Shown here one piece after another: positions 35,479 through 48,239 of a stretch of 64,000 nucleotides of DNA. The notes under the pieces are model-generated. The model made no database searches. It saw only the letters and a program-made list of their open reading frames with translations, and was not told where the DNA came from. This stretch comes from Larix kaempferi (taxonomy: Eukaryota; Streptophyta; Pinopsida; Pinales; Pinaceae). A program made the translations under genes and the position numbers. Positions within the stretch are counted from its first letter, which is position 1, and every line of letters begins with the position of its first letter. The stretch is taken from positions 12,989,501 through 13,053,500 of the forward strand of contig BSBM01000826.1 in assembly GCA_027924585.1 (NCBI GenBank), written 5' to 3'.

Positions 35479-35705
35479 AAGAATTCATCTACCTCTTATT
35501 AACTTTGTGCTCCTTTATTTATAATCACACGTGCTTCATCTAACTCTTCTTAACTTTGTGCTCATTAAATTATAATCACACATGCTTAAGAATTCATCTA
35601 CCTCTTCTTAACTTTGTGCTCCTTTATTTATAATCACACGTGCTTCATCTAACTCTTCTTAACTTTGTGCTCCTTTATTTATAATCACACATGCTTCATG
35701 TGCTC
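35479..35705. repeat. Higher-order tandem repeat (51 + 58 bp, two rounds)
   Basis: CTTAACTTTGTGCTC recurs at about 35499, 35550, 35608 and 35659. The spacing alternates 51 and 58 bp, so the real period is about 109 bp. Units also share TTATAATCACACGTGCTT. Confidence 0.75.
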
Positions 35706-36553
35706 ATGTTTCCTTTGCTATCGTTTCTAAGTTTCATGTTGGGTTGACCAAATAAACCTCATCTCAATCTCTACCACGTGGCTCCCGGAGATCCAACCTA
35801 CCACGGGTCTCATGCCCCTTACATTTATTTTATAACTTTAATGATGTGCTTTTTGTGTAACATTGGAAGGTTTTTTATTTTATTTTAAAATGAAATGTAA
35901 AAGTAATAATATGAAATATAAAAAATTAATAAAATTTTATTATTGAAATTATTATTATAAAATATATATATAATAAAATATTACAAACTTCAATATTAAA
36001 ATTATTTGAGTACAATATTTTAAAAGGATTAATGTGAGAAAGAATAACTGAACATGGCCATACCTTAAAAAAATTAATATAAATTGTCAATCGTTGAAAT
36101 GGTGTGATTGTAAGAGTTCTAGTCCTACAAGATTGTCGTAGCTTCAACATTTGTGTGACGTTTGTCAACCTTCGGGCAAATAAGCGCCTTGAGATGGGTT
36201 GCGTCAAGGCATGTCGGAGATACTCTCTAATCCACAAAATCTCAGCCGTTCAGGAAAATAGTGGTTTAACTGGAATGGGGGAGCATTTCTCAAGCCTTTC
36301 GAGAGGATACCTCAATCTTATAGATGAGGAATTCCAAGCATCCAACATGGAAAGAGAATAGGAGAACAAGGATAAGGTCAAAAACATAAATATGAAGCAT
36401 CACCATATTTAACCTTAGTGGTATTTGTGAAGTCATGGAGCGGAGAAGAGGACGTAAAAAATGGGATTCTCATTTTAAAGAGCTACAGGTGTGTCATGGT
36501 TTGCTAATATGTAAAATATTGAACAAAATGAAGAAGAAATTGACAATAAAAAC

Positions 36554-37566
36554 TATTAGGGTTAATCTTGACTCGGGAATGAGCAAAGATGTAAGTGGTT
36601 TTGCGCACACGGTTTTGGTAGCCCGTGGTTCCTTGCTAGTTGCATTTGCATGTAAAGAACCATATTTATAGGGTTGGATTCCTCCATTGTAAGATTGCAA
36701 TGTGAGCGGGAGAGATGCTCTTGGCCGCCTTGGCCTAGTTTGGCCAAGGACCAATAATAGATTTATTATTGATGGCTGATTTTTCCCTACAGCTTTTCTA
36801 CGATAAATCTTGTGTTGCTAACAGTGGTATCAGAGCCACATCTTTTTTTGCTGGAGATTCGGTGTGTGTAGGGCTCATCTAAAGGCGGTTGTGATGGAAT
36901 CAACCATAAACATTGAAAAGATTAGTGAGGTAAATTTTACCATATGGAGACCTAAAATAGAGGATATTCTCACTTTGAAAGATCTGCAGTTACCAATTCA
37001 AGGAAATTCAAAGAAACTTTCATCCGTAAGTGATGAATATTGAGAGAAGTTAGATCAGAAGACAATTGCTACTATTCGGTAATATTTGGCAGACACGGTA
37101 TATTTTAATATTCATGTTTCACAAGAAAATTCAACCGAATCTTTATGGAAAAAGATTCATGATTTATATGACTTTGATACAACATTCAATAAATTATTTT
37201 TAATGAAAAGGTTGTTCAATTTAAAAATGAAGGAAGGAAGTTTAGTAGCAGAACATTTAAATGAGTTACACACACTATTGAACCAGCTCACTTCATTAAA
37301 AATTATATTTGATTTGTTAGGGTTAACCTTGACTCGGGAATGATCAAGGATGTAAGTGGTTTTGGTAACCGGTGGTTTCTTGAACCATATTTATGGGGTT
37401 GGATTCCTCCATTGTAAGATGCCAATGTGAACAGGAGAGATGCTCTTGGCGGCCTTGATGCCCTTGGCAGCCTTGGCCTAATTTAACTAATAACCAATAA
37501 AATATCTATTATTGATAGCTAGTTTTTCTTACAAATTTTATTAGAATAAATCTTGTGTTACTATTG
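36554..37566 (+). mobile_element. Short Copia derivative keeping only the gag start
   Basis: A 5' LTR (36554-36823, first bases now TATTAGGG), PBS TGGTATCAGAGCC (36825-36837), about 475 bp of interior and a 3' LTR (37315 to about 37566, starting TGTTAGGG). The LTRs share TTGACTCGGGAATGA, TTGGATTCCTCCATTGTAAG and AATAAATCTTGTGTT but have diverged with indels, so the insertion is old. No matching target duplication is visible. The interior is gag only and runs straight into the 3' LTR without a polypurine tract. The structure resembles elements described as TR-GAGs. Confidence 0.78.
36894..37314 (+). pseudogene. gag: Copia gag N-terminal fragment
   Basis: ATG 36894 opens MESTINIEKISEVNFTIW, then KIEDILTLKDLQLPIQG. 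After two in-frame stops (TGA near 37041 and TAA near 37080) it continues AVSQENSTESLWKKIHD-like text, LFLMKRLFNLKMKEGS and EHLNELHTLLNQLTSLKI. This is the Copia gag/UBN2-type domain (W near residue 18, LW.KL..LY, L..LKM.EG). The final frame (from 37086) passes into the 3' LTR for about nine codons. Protease, integrase and RT are absent. Confidence 0.7.
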
Positions 37567-37906
37567 TTCTTTACTTATATTTATATTTATTTCTCTCGCA
37601 TATTTTTATTACTAAAAAAAATGAAAATAAAATACCAGCCAATAAAAAAATCAAAACACAATGAAGATAAAGCAATAAAAGAGTGAAATTTCTACCAGCA
37701 ATATTAGCATAAGATTAATGACATAGAAGAAAAATATGAGTTGTGGGAAACAATACAATATCCACAGCCGAAAAAAAACCAATTAGAGGAACAATAAACT
37801 AATTAGACGAAAGTTAGATGTGAGATAGGAAACACAAATGTCACATATCATGTCTGCCCTTCCTTTCATATTTCCATTTCCAAACTGGACTCAGGATAGC
37901 ATATTT

Positions 37907-38066
37907 TTAATATAAAATAATCAATTTTATTATATAATATATATATATGGAAATCTATTCAAGTGTTTCCCATCCAATTATCAACTTAATATAAAATAAT
38001 AAGTTTTATTGTATATATATATATATGGAAATCTATTCAAGTGTTTCTCCATTCAATTATCAACTT
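37907..38066. repeat. Tandem duplication, about 80 bp, two copies
   Basis: Both copies contain AATATAAAATAATCAATTTT-like text and TATATGGAAATCTATTCAAG followed by CAATTATCAACTT. Confidence 0.85.
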
Positions 38067-38237
38067 CAGATTGTATCAGCATAAATCATATTTTATATTT
38101 TGATTATCTAAGTAGTGTACGAGGCCTTCGAATGGAATAAATTGTCATGGTTTACTGTTTTGTTTAACTATTCAATTCATTTAATATTATTTAATTTACA
38201 ACCCAAGTTATTTAATATGGTTGCAGTGGGTTTGTTC

Positions 38238-38271
38238 ATCGTTGGATCTTAATAATTTAAGATCCAACGAT
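38238..38271. other. Perfect 15-bp hairpin, 4-base loop
   Basis: The left arm ATCGTTGGATCTTAA (38238-38252) and the right arm TTAAGATCCAACGAT (38257-38271) are exact reverse complements around TAAT. There is no gene next to it and no T-run. It may be the core of a small inverted-repeat element. Confidence 0.7.
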
Positions 38272-38479
38272 CAATAAGCTCATTACAGTTATATTAAATA
38301 ATATACAGTAAGTTAAATAGTGTTCGCCATCAAATACTGTCTTGCAGAAACGTAAACTAAAACTGAACTTGTGGGTTGGTCGTTCCAACCATATTTGACG
38401 TGGTTGATAAGTTGCAGTAGCAGCAGACAAGAGACGACACTGCAACAGCTAAAACTGCAGAGAACAGTCATGGCTCCCA

Positions 38480-38580
38480 CGTCCAACTCACATTCACATA
38501 TATAATAAATATAAAGTTTTTAAAGAATCTTCCAACTCACATTCACATATATAATAAATATAAAGTTTTTAAAGAATCTT
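38480..38580. repeat. Exact 50-bp tandem duplication
   Basis: TCCAACTCACATTCACATAT through TTTTTAAAGAATCT occurs twice back to back without a visible mismatch, so the duplication is recent. Confidence 0.92.
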
Positions 38581-38974
38581 CTTCAAGCAGTCATGAATTG
38601 TTTAATATACAATTTTCCTTTCCTGCCAATTCCTTTTTGTTGACAGATCTAATACGTTCCTGATTAAAAAAAGGTAAAATTGTTTTATACGCTCCTTATT
38701 ATCAAATTAGAGGAAGAGCAGATTAGCTTTATTGTGTAATTAGTTTACATGATCGATGCCTGTGCCCTAATTTTGTATGATGTAGGGTTGAGACTTAACG
38801 CTAAACCCAATTCATGTTGTATGTCAAAATAAACATATTTATATTTTTAACTTTTTCACAAATAATAATTTAAAATGTTTTTCTTATGTATTATTGACTT
38901 TTATGAATTCAACATCCAACCATGTTATTGTATTTTATTATAAAATTGGTCAACTTTAGTTGATGTTGTGAATT

Positions 38975-39100
38975 CAACATGTTATTGGAAAGCTCAACTA
39001 AGGATTTACCAAGGCTCCAATGTCTTAATGGGGATTTGAACCCTCGTGTGGACAGTGAAATTCACAACTCTCCACCATTAGGCCACCAACTCACTTACAG
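38975..39100 (-). mobile_element. tRNA-like SINE relic
   Basis: On the minus strand, GGTGGCCTAATGGTGGAGAG is A-box-like and GGGTTCAAATCCCC, about 40 bp later, is B-box-like. No A-rich tail or flanking repeat is evident, so this is a decayed or truncated copy. Confidence 0.45.
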
Positions 39101-39365
39101 ACCTATTGTGATATTACCTAAAGTAGTGGGTTCTGAACGTTTAGTACCCAAAATGGACAAATTTAAGATTTTCTTGGGATGACCCCTCCAAGTAACCTAG
39201 ATAAATATCTAGTAATATAAATGAGTGTGCCATATATGTGTTGTTATGACAATTCTCGTTTTATACTTGCTTCCATATTATTTCTTATATGCAAGTATAT
39301 TCTTGAAGTGTTGGTATTGTGTCCATACCAATTGGTATATAAGTCCAACCTCCTTTAAGACTTTA

Positions 39366-42041
39366 TGTAATGCCCCGTTTTAACCTTATTACCTGAACTA
39401 TCATTATATGTTGTATTTGCTTATTATTGTGAGACTTGGTCAGTTTGATGACACTGTGGACATATGGTTTTACTATTTTTCCGATATATATGTGTGTGCC
39501 AGTGTGTGTGTGTGTGTGTTGTTAATGTTATGAAATATATTCATGTTTTGATTAAATGTCTCTAGCATGCAAATTTACTAAATAATGGGTACGTGGACAC
39601 CAAGTTAAAATTTATATGCTGAATGGATAGATATGATACCAGGTGCATGGTACATAGAAATGATTTGCGTTATTGTTCCTTAGTAATGAAATGTATATAC
39701 ATGTCAATGATTGCATGATATTCTCGATCATGTGTATGGAGACAAACCTACAGGTTAAAAGGGCTAAGTGGTAGCTGGACCCTACAAGGTAGGAGTACCT
39801 CAGGGACACGGATTCTGAAAAATAAACGGTATGCAAGTGATGCATTATTTTTTTAGCATGATTATTGTATTATTATCATTATGTATGGGTGGGGTAGAGT
39901 TTCAGGAAACACAACCGCTCAAACTGGTTATACGATGACAAACTGAGTACAAGTCGCAACGCAGTCACTATGTCAGTATAGACATAGTCCCTTGTTCCAT
40001 TAGGGGGATGGAGGCCTTACCCACCATTTATCCCCAAAACTTGAAGTCATGGGAGGGTTGTGCTACGACACGCTCCCCAAGGTGTGTGATGATGATTGGT
40101 GGGTGCTTGTTTTTGAAGCTTGGTCGATGTAGTTGACACTTCCGCTTACGGGTTCTAATTGGAGTCAGTTGTGGCGTGACACTTCAAGGTAGTGCAGCAA
40201 AGGAAGGATAGGATGTGGAAGTTAGTTGTGAATTAGATAGATGATGTAAGCAGATAGGTGTATCATGAGGTTAGGAAGAAAAATTGCTTAACTGTGTATG
40301 TTGAAAACCTTTGTTGAGTCATGTGTCGTAACTCAGTAACTTATAAAATTGTTCATGAGTTAAGTATATTTAGTTAAGTGAATTATCAAACATTGAAAAT
40401 TGTGTTTAAGAATGCGTCAATAAACAATCAATTTTGTGATTATGAATGCTTTGTGGTTAAGTACTATTAGTGTACCTACACGATCTATGTAAGCATTAGC
40501 TACACTTACATAACTCGTCTAAATATGTGTATGAGAATTATCAATTATACTAATGAAGGATTATTTGGATGCATTATGGTCGTGAATGATCACTTCATGC
40601 TTACTATTATTTATTTTATCATGAATTGATACAATCATGTTAAATTATTAAGGAATGGTTAATCACGAATCATGGCCAATACAAGCTAATTAAGGTTAAC
40701 AATGTTAGTTAGAGGTTAACCAGATTGTTAATAACTCGATTGATAAATACTATGTGTTAAAGATGTGTATTAGTTGCATAACGTGGTCATAAATGAGAAC
40801 GATGGTAATGATATTAATTAGCTTATTTTAACTTGATTTATTAATAGTAAGTTGCATGTTAATATTGTTAATTAATGCTAATATTAGTTTTAGTAATAAC
40901 TAAAGTATGAAATAGGGTAATAGTCATTTAATTTAAATAATATTTATTTAAATTAATTTAAACAAAAATTGATATATAAAAGAAAACTTAGGCATTAAAT
41001 ACTTACATGTAACTCAAGGTTAGAACATACAAATTAATTATATTATTAACATGATAGGTCAGTTGAAGCCATATTAATATTCCTTAAATTATAATCGGGG
41101 TTCAATTATTAAATATGGCAAATAATTATGTGACTAATCATTAAAGTTTAAAAGAGTGGTAATTAATTAGTGATTAAATGATAAATTAGTTTTGATTATA
41201 AATATGGCTTGACAGGTAGATTCGGTAATGATAAAATGTATGATAAAGATAATAATTACCATTAATTAGTGTGAAATTATTATGATAAGAAGGGATGGCA
41301 ATTTAACTTATTGTAAATTATTTCCTTTGACCCTTCGAAACAGGTGGTTGATGGTAGTTAATGAACCATCAGTTGGCGGATAAGTGCGGGAGTTGAGAAT
41401 TGAACGAGGGGGATAAGGGTAGTAAATGCAGAGGGAAGAGGTGGTAGGAAGGAGGATAAGGGGGGGAATGGAAATTGGGGGAAGGATCTTTTCGATCGGA
41501 AAAAGAGGAAGAAATCGAGGGAAGTAGAAGGAATCGAGAAAATTGAGGGAAGTTTCAGAGAATTATAATGGAGGAGGCTGGTAATTTCTCAGGGAAGCAC
41601 TGGTTGGGCTTGTACTCAGTTTGGGCTCGAGGGTCCAAGAAGAAATTCTTGGAGTTGGGTGGTCGACGAGACTTCCAGTTGGCAGGGAGGCATACCACAG
41701 GAATACCAAGTTTCGGCGGTTGAGTATTCTCAGGGTTTGGGATTCTCATTTACAGGTATTTCATTAATTGTTACTTTGAATTTATTTCTTGCGAGAACAA
41801 ATATGATGCTTAATTTTTAAAATTTGTTAAATCTTTAAATTGTGATAGATGAGTTATACCTGCATGAAAATTCTTAATTGTATGATCTTCACGTTTACAT
41901 AAATAATTTACTTGCTTAATACATGCACATAAAAACAATATTATTTTAAAAGAATTGAACAAAAAATAAAAATAAAAATAAAACTTTGAAAGAAAAATAT
42001 AAATTACTTTATTTTACCGAGGACCAAGGATGGCCCCTACA
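39366..42041 (+). repeat. Chromovirus 5' LTR (2,676 bp)
   Basis: Begins TGTAATGCCCCG and ends ATGGCCCCTACA. It contains a short GT tract near 39490-39520 that is longer in the partner LTR. Confidence 0.92.
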
Positions 42042-42044
42042 GAA

Positions 42045-42057
42045 TGGTATCAGATCC
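42045..42057 (+). other. Primer binding site of the chromovirus
   Basis: TGGTATCAGATCC, one mismatch from the initiator-Met type, three bases after the LTR. Confidence 0.85.
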
Positions 42058-45000
42058 ATGGTTCCAAATATGGAGCCAAAACGCTTGATGCATTTTAAAA
42101 AAAAACAAAAAAACAAATCGTCTGAGACTAAGAAAAAAATTATCTAAACTCTACAAAGAACAAAACATTAATTTACAAGAAATTACCCCAAAGCAAACAT
42201 AATTTTTCCAAAAAAAAATACATTTACCTAAACATAGATATAGAAGGGTAAATTTTACATGATTTACATAGAAAATAAAGACCCTATATTGGGGGAGAAA
42301 ACAAAACCTATGGATAGCCAAAGTGGCTCAAGGACCAAATGAAAAATATATATAAGGTAGAGGTACAGACAACCATATTTCTTACCTTCCTTGTGCGTAA
42401 ATTTCATTTTCTGTAACTGCAAAAAGAACAAGGCAGAATCATAAATATTAAAAAAAAATCATTTCCAAATTGATCGATTGCTTAGACTTCGGTTATATAC
42501 AGTAAATACAATGACTGTAATGCTGAACAGTACGCCTCTTTTAGGTTCGAATTCTATTTACTCAATTGATACAAATGAACATGGTCTCTAAACTCTGTTC
42601 AAATGGGCATTTCTCGTACCCAAAATCTTCACTTGTTTCAACGGGCCATGTATACAATGCTCTTCTCCGAGAAATCAACTACAATTACTTGGGAAACTGT
42701 CTTCATCTATCTAATTTGCAGTTCCTAGCTTCTGGCCCATTCTTGCTTCTGTGTATATTCTAAAACCTGTGACAGTAGCACCAAAGAGCAATTATTGGGA
42801 AAAAAACACATATATATATATACACATACACACACGCGCGCTTATATGTGTGTGTGTGGAATAACAAATAAATAAATGAATAAATGTAGCTGTTGTAAAA
42901 TCCCCAAATTCAATTTTTAAACACGACCCTAGGTCTTAGGATCCAAGTTTAAGTTATAGCCGAAGTCATACCAAGTGCCACCAAACACTCGAGCAAACAA
43001 GCCTCAAAGTGTGCGAAAGTGTAAAGGAGAGAATCCATGGGGGAAATATTAGGCACAACTTCGAAACTAAACAGAGAGGTAAACTAAGTAGAGAGGTAAA
43101 TTCTATGTATTTGACTTACCTCATACCTGGCCGCTATGGCTGCCTCCAAACTAGCTGCGTGGTGGTAGATTGGTAGATTGTTGGTTGATATTACGTTTTT
43201 TTTCTTTCTTTGACTCATATCCACATCAAGCTTTACGCCCATCCTCAATCATCGGTAAGCCCACAATCATATCCTATCACTTCAAGAGCCCACTCGCAGA
43301 GCACCCATCGCACTCGCAGAGCACCAAGCGCACTCACAGAGCACACTCACACCAAGCACTCAAGCGTTAAGCACCAAGGAGAGGTTCCACAAGGAGTATA
43401 TCCAACCATCACCATCCCACGACCAAGTGTCAAAGTCTACCAAAGGAGAGCTCATCAAGTCTTTGCACAACACGCCTGAGCGCACAAACATCGTGTGCCC
43501 ATGGAAAATCCCTCTTGGGTCTCTTCTCGATCCTATCGCCCCAAACACATAGAAAGTGCCAAAGCCATGCCCTGGAGACCTCCATGCTCTAACTCGCAAT
43601 TCATAATTCCCATCTGAAACACTACCTATGTATCAAGCCATCTAATGCCCAACATCGCATGCCCTTAATAGATCCCATGAGCCAATAGCCTCCAATCCAC
43701 GCGTCAGTTGCAGGGTTTTCGCTGTGAAACTCTCCTCAGGATACCAATGTTTCCATAATTGGAAACTCTTATGAGAGAAAGAAACCCGCGCTTGATTTGC
43801 ACACGCGGAGGGTTTGAATGCAGGGCTCATGGCTGAGGAGAAGAGGTCCTTCATCGTGGTTATGTGCATGCCATAGGGCAGACAGACCCTTCAAGTCGCG
43901 AGCATGCATAGTGGAGCGCACAGAGGCGTAGGCATGGCTTGGCATGGCTTCCATGGCCACACTTGCCACACACTAGAGGAAATGATGCGATACGACACTC
44001 TAGATATGTATGCCAGTTTCTCAAGCCCCTACCCGCAACATCCCTCACTCACGGAGAGAATGTGCGCTTCACCCGACTTAGTGAAGAAAAAAAAAAATGC
44101 AGTGAGGGAAATGAGTTACGAAAGGGTTTACCCCCTCCTTGTTTTCATTATTTTGACATGCCTAGTGGGATGCCTCAAGGAGGACGTGTGGCCCCTCATG
44201 CAACACAGCTTTTGAGCTAGGGATATAGGATTAGGGTTTAGCCAAGTTAGGTAGGCGGTGAGTATAATTTCGATTTATTTTTTATTATAAAATATATATA
44301 TTATTTTATTAATTAAATTTTTAAATGTTTTTTATTATAATCATTGTTAATATATTTGAAATTTAATCAATTCAATTGTTAGTAAGATTAAATTTAATTA
44401 TTTAACGTTTATATATATATATATATAAAGGGGAAAGAAAATATACATATATACATGTATAATCTTAAATATACATATATATATATAAGAAAATATAATA
44501 AATAAATATTATAATGAAGTGGTATTTAAATAATAAAAAAATAAAAATTATTTCTTATGTTAATGAGTTATATGCTAGATTAATAAAAATGAAATTTTAA
44601 GCATAGGTTAATATGATTATAAGTCGATTTTATAGGTTGATTATAAGATAATTGGTATCAACTACAAGGTCAAAAGGTGACTCAGGTTAAAATTAAAAAC
44701 TAGGTAAAATTTAGTAACCTAGGAGGTTTCATGTGGGGAATCATGACGAGTGAAATGCCGCAAAAGGTGTGGTCATCAGTGACCACCTAATCCGTAAGGA
44801 TGATGCAATGCCACCCCACTTACACTAAGACACGGTGTCATATTCACGACTCACGAAGGTGACGTCGATGTAGGGATGTAGTAGTGCCTTTGTACCCTCA
44901 CCCTTTCAGGCATTTGCACAGTATCAAGTAAAACCCGTTTACAGGTGAAGAAAGAAATAAACTTTCACTCACTCTAGTAGGTTTGGGTATGTGTTTAATA

Positions 45001-45062
45001 GTGACCTAGTTAAGATTTAAACGTATGCTAATTGTTGAATTATGCCATGATATAGGATAAAC
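42058..45062 (+). other. Leader of the chromovirus
   Basis: No recognised gene. It contains a CA/CG/GT alternating tract (42815-42858) and short imperfect repeats around CACTCGCAGAGCACC (43290-43370). The part at 43200-44220 is GC-richer, with short open frames in several phases but no domain. Its length is large for a leader, so an older insertion may be hidden here. Confidence 0.5.
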
Positions 45063-46155
45063 ATGGCAAGGATGCGATCAGGTCGGGGGCGAGGTCAGGA
45101 GACGACAATACCTGAACAGAATGCGTCGACACCATCGCCAGAGACCGTTCTCATATTGCACTCTCTCGAGGTAATAAATTACACACTCAGGGGACTGCAA
45201 GGGGGAAGTGTTACACTGGAGGTAGAAGTGGAGGCCCCGGCACTAAGGGAAGGCAATCCCGAAGTAGCATTGAACATAGTGCAGAGACCTCCTCATCAGG
45301 ATATCACGAAGGAGCTTCAGAAAATACAACTTCTAGATTTTTCAGGGGGTCGTGTAGGGATACGAGCAGAGGCATGGTTGGAGGAGATGACCATGTGTTT
45401 AACATTGCAGGAATACACTTCCACATCCAAATCCCAAATAGCCATATTTCAATTGAAGGACAATGCTTTGAATTGGTGGGGACACCAAGAAAGACAGTTG
45501 CACCTTACCCCAGGCATTGTTCCATGGGAATTATTTGTGGATAAGTTTAGAGGGAAGTACTTTCCCGCCTCCTACCAGGAAGAACAGGAAGGATACCTTC
45601 ATGCCTTGGTACAAAGGAATCTATCCGTGGAGGATTATGAGGAAAGATTCATGGAACTAATTAAGTGTGTCCCCTACTTGGACAATGACGAACGCCAGGT
45701 CGAGCGCTTTGTGTAAGGGATTAATACCAAGATCAAGGCCCAAGTGTGGATGTGGAAACCGACTTCCAGTTAATTGTGCTCAATATAAAGAAGAGATGCT
45801 AGATGTAAATACCATCAAGTCGTTCAATTCTCAGCAGTCAGGGTTTGTAGGGAAGGCCCCTTGAAGCTACCTTAGAGGAGGATATGCGAGGCCACCTCCC
45901 TACGGAAACAGGTATACACCCAAAGTTGCAGCAGTAGACATGCCAGTGGAATCTAGGGAAGTATCCCAATCGAAAACAGGGACTCACCAGAGTGTAAGGA
46001 ATTATCGAGGATCATTCAGCATGGGAAGGGGCCCCAAGGGAAGAAACCCCTCTCAAAGGTCTCAGCAATTCAGCTCCCCTTCCCCATTATAAGTTGCTTG
46101 TTGGGGTTGTGTAGATCCACATTATCAGCATGACTGTCTCAAATTACGATCTAGT
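45063..46155 (+). pseudogene. gag: Chromovirus gag
   Basis: ATG 45063 opens 217 codons. A basic N-terminus (MARMRSGRGRGQ) is followed from about residue 85 by the gag domain: LLDFSGGRVGIRAEAWLEEM, DNALNWWGHQER, VPWELFVDKFRGKYFPASYQ, EDYEERFMELIK. The frame is stopped by TAA at 45714-45716 and continues with more breaks to a zinc knuckle at about 46093-46131 (CWGC...H...C, CX2CX3HX4C). Gag would build the particle and bind RNA. It is not expressible as a full protein here. Confidence 0.88.
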
Positions 46156-46158
46156 ATA

Positions 46159-46630
46159 GTGCATCGAGAAGGAAAGGCCCCAATGGGGATTGGGGGAAGT
46201 AAGCATCAGATCTTAGCAGCAGTGAACAACCATCAGGATGAACACCAATCCAATGTGGTGGAATCATTAGGTAAGGTCAATAATGTTAAACTCATAATCT
46301 TGTTTGATCACGGTGCTACAGATAGTTTTATTTCTCCATATGCATTAGATAAATGTGGGTTGGCATCCTACGAGCAGGACGATTTCAACTTAGTCGAAAT
46401 AGCTTCAGGTGTAAAAAAAGCAGTATGACCTAGTGTTGACAAATGTATACTAGATCTCAGGGTGTGTGTTACACAAGTCAAAGTGTACGTCACCACCCTA
46501 GGAACTTATGACCTTATCATAGGTATGAAATGGCTTGAGGAACATTGAGTTTTCTTGGATTGTTATGGGAAGAAATTTCTTTTCTTTGATGACAAAGGAG
46601 AGGCCATTGAGATATAGGGTATCAAACAGA
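46159..46630 (+). pseudogene. pol: Chromovirus aspartic protease
   Basis: Open from about 46159 to 46428. The active-site loop LFDHGATDSFIS (46300-46335) keeps the catalytic Asp of the D-S/T-G-A loop, but the next residue is His. Further protease text (TLGTYDLIIGMKWLEEH) follows, with stops at 46426-46428, 46546-46548 and 46615-46617. The enzyme would cleave the Gag-Pol polyprotein. Confidence 0.8.
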
Positions 46631-46632
46631 AG

Positions 46633-47625
46633 GTGTCCCTACATTTCATATCAACAATGAACATAAAACAGTGTATGCAGCAAGGGTGTCAGTTGTATAT
46701 TGTTGAAGTGGTAACTAATGAGAAGGAACCCTCATTTGATCAATACCCAGTGTTAGCTGAATTCAGTGACGTCTTCCCAAAGGAATTTCATGGGTTACCT
46801 CTTGAGAGAGAACACGATTTTACCATTGAGGTTAAACCCAGTTCGCAGCCAACATCAAAGACACCATATAGGATGATGGCCCCGGAGATTTGCGATTTGC
46901 AAATGCAGTTGAAGGAACTGTTATACCCAGGTTTCATCAAGCCAAGTATTTTACCGTGGGGTGCACCAATAATGTTTGTGAAGAAGAAGGATGGTTCCTT
47001 GCATCTTTGCATAGATTACAAAGATTTGAATAGAGCCACAGTGAAGAATAGGTACCTGATACCTCAAATTGATGACCTCTTCGATCAAATGAAAGGGACG
47101 ATAGTATTCTCAAAGATCAACTTGCGATCAAGTTACCACCAACTTCGAATTAAGGATGGTGATATACCTAAGACTTCTTCTCGAACTTGTTTTTTCCACT
47201 ATGAGTTTGTAGTGGTACACTTTGGTTTGACCAATGCCCCAGCTGTATTCATGAGCCTCATGAATAGCGTATTTCAGAAGTACTTAGATCGTTTTGTGCA
47301 AGTCTTCTTAGATGATATCCTTATCTATTCGAAGAATGAAAGGGAGCATAAGGAACACTTACGAATGGTGTTGTCATGCTTAAGAGAGCACAAGTTGTAT
47401 GGTAAGTTGTCAAAATGCTCTTTTTATCATAAGAAGATCCATTATCTAGGGCATATAACTTCTGGTGAAGGAATTTTGGTGGACCCGGAAAAGGTGAAGG
47501 CCATAATGGATTGGCCCCTGCCAATAAATGCGCATGAAGTAAGAATCTTAATGGGTTTAGAAGGATACTGTAGAATATTTGTGGAAGGTTTTTCAAAAAT
47601 CGCAAAACCCATAACTACCTTATAG
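46633..47625 (+). pseudogene. pol: Chromovirus reverse transcriptase
   Basis: The longest intact frame in the window (330 codons). Order: [70 protein letters not shown], motif [14 protein letters not shown] (47107-47145), [13 protein letters not shown], motif [13 protein letters not shown] (about 47298-47335), and the connection start KIHYLGH. Motif A normally has Asp (KIDLRSGYHQ) but reads Asn here, so a metal-binding catalytic residue is lost. The frame ends at TAG 47623-47625, where a Gln codon would be expected. In an active element this copies the RNA genome. Confidence 0.93.
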
Positions 47626-48100
47626 CGTAAAGGCATTAGGTATGAATGGACGGAGGAATGTGATGTCGCATTCGCTGAGCTTAAAATACTATTGACAAGT
47701 GCACCGATCCTACGAGTGTCGGATATGGATAAGGACTTCACAGTTTGCACATATGCCTCGAGGCGGGGTTTGGGTGCAATATTGATGCAGGAAGGTGGGG
47801 TAATAGCTTACGCGTCAAGGAAGTTAAAACCACATGAAGAGAATTACCCCACCCATGACTTAGAATTGGTTGTCGTGATGTTAGCTTTAAAGCTTTGGAG
47901 ACATTACCTCATTGGATGAATATTTGAGCTCAAATTTGATCACCAAAGCTTGAGATATATATTCACTCAAAGATACCTAAATGCTAGGAAAAGGCGATGG
48001 AGTGAATTCCTGAGCGAGTATGATTTTGGGATTTCGTACATCAAAGGGAAGGAAATGTGGTAGTCGACGCCTTAAGTAGAAAACCAAGGATTTTCTCTCT
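47626..48100 (+). pseudogene. pol: Chromovirus RNase H
   Basis: Directly continues the [20 protein letters not shown] (from about 47734), [47 protein letters not shown]. The first catalytic Asp of the usual TDAS is Tyr here (CTYAS). TGA at 47917-47919 and a frameshift near 48057 separate it from the start of integrase (VVDALSRKP). Confidence 0.88.
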
Positions 48101-48239
48101 CATATATTTGAAGGTTGATTTGAAGGAGAGAGTATTAGGGAAGCTAGTCGGATATAGTTGGTACCTAAAGGTCACATTGGCACTCCAGAATGGGAAACAA
48201 GTGGAACCTAAGTCTGAAGGATATAAGTTGGAATTTGAT

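Noticed and set aside
38990-39090. Functional tRNA gene
   Set aside because: Only A/B-box-like segments are present; no cloverleaf, acceptor stem pairing or anticodon arm could be drawn.
43904-44220. Open frames in the chromovirus leader as a small extra gene
   Set aside because: Several overlapping frames in a GC-richer patch with no domain, conserved start or codon bias.
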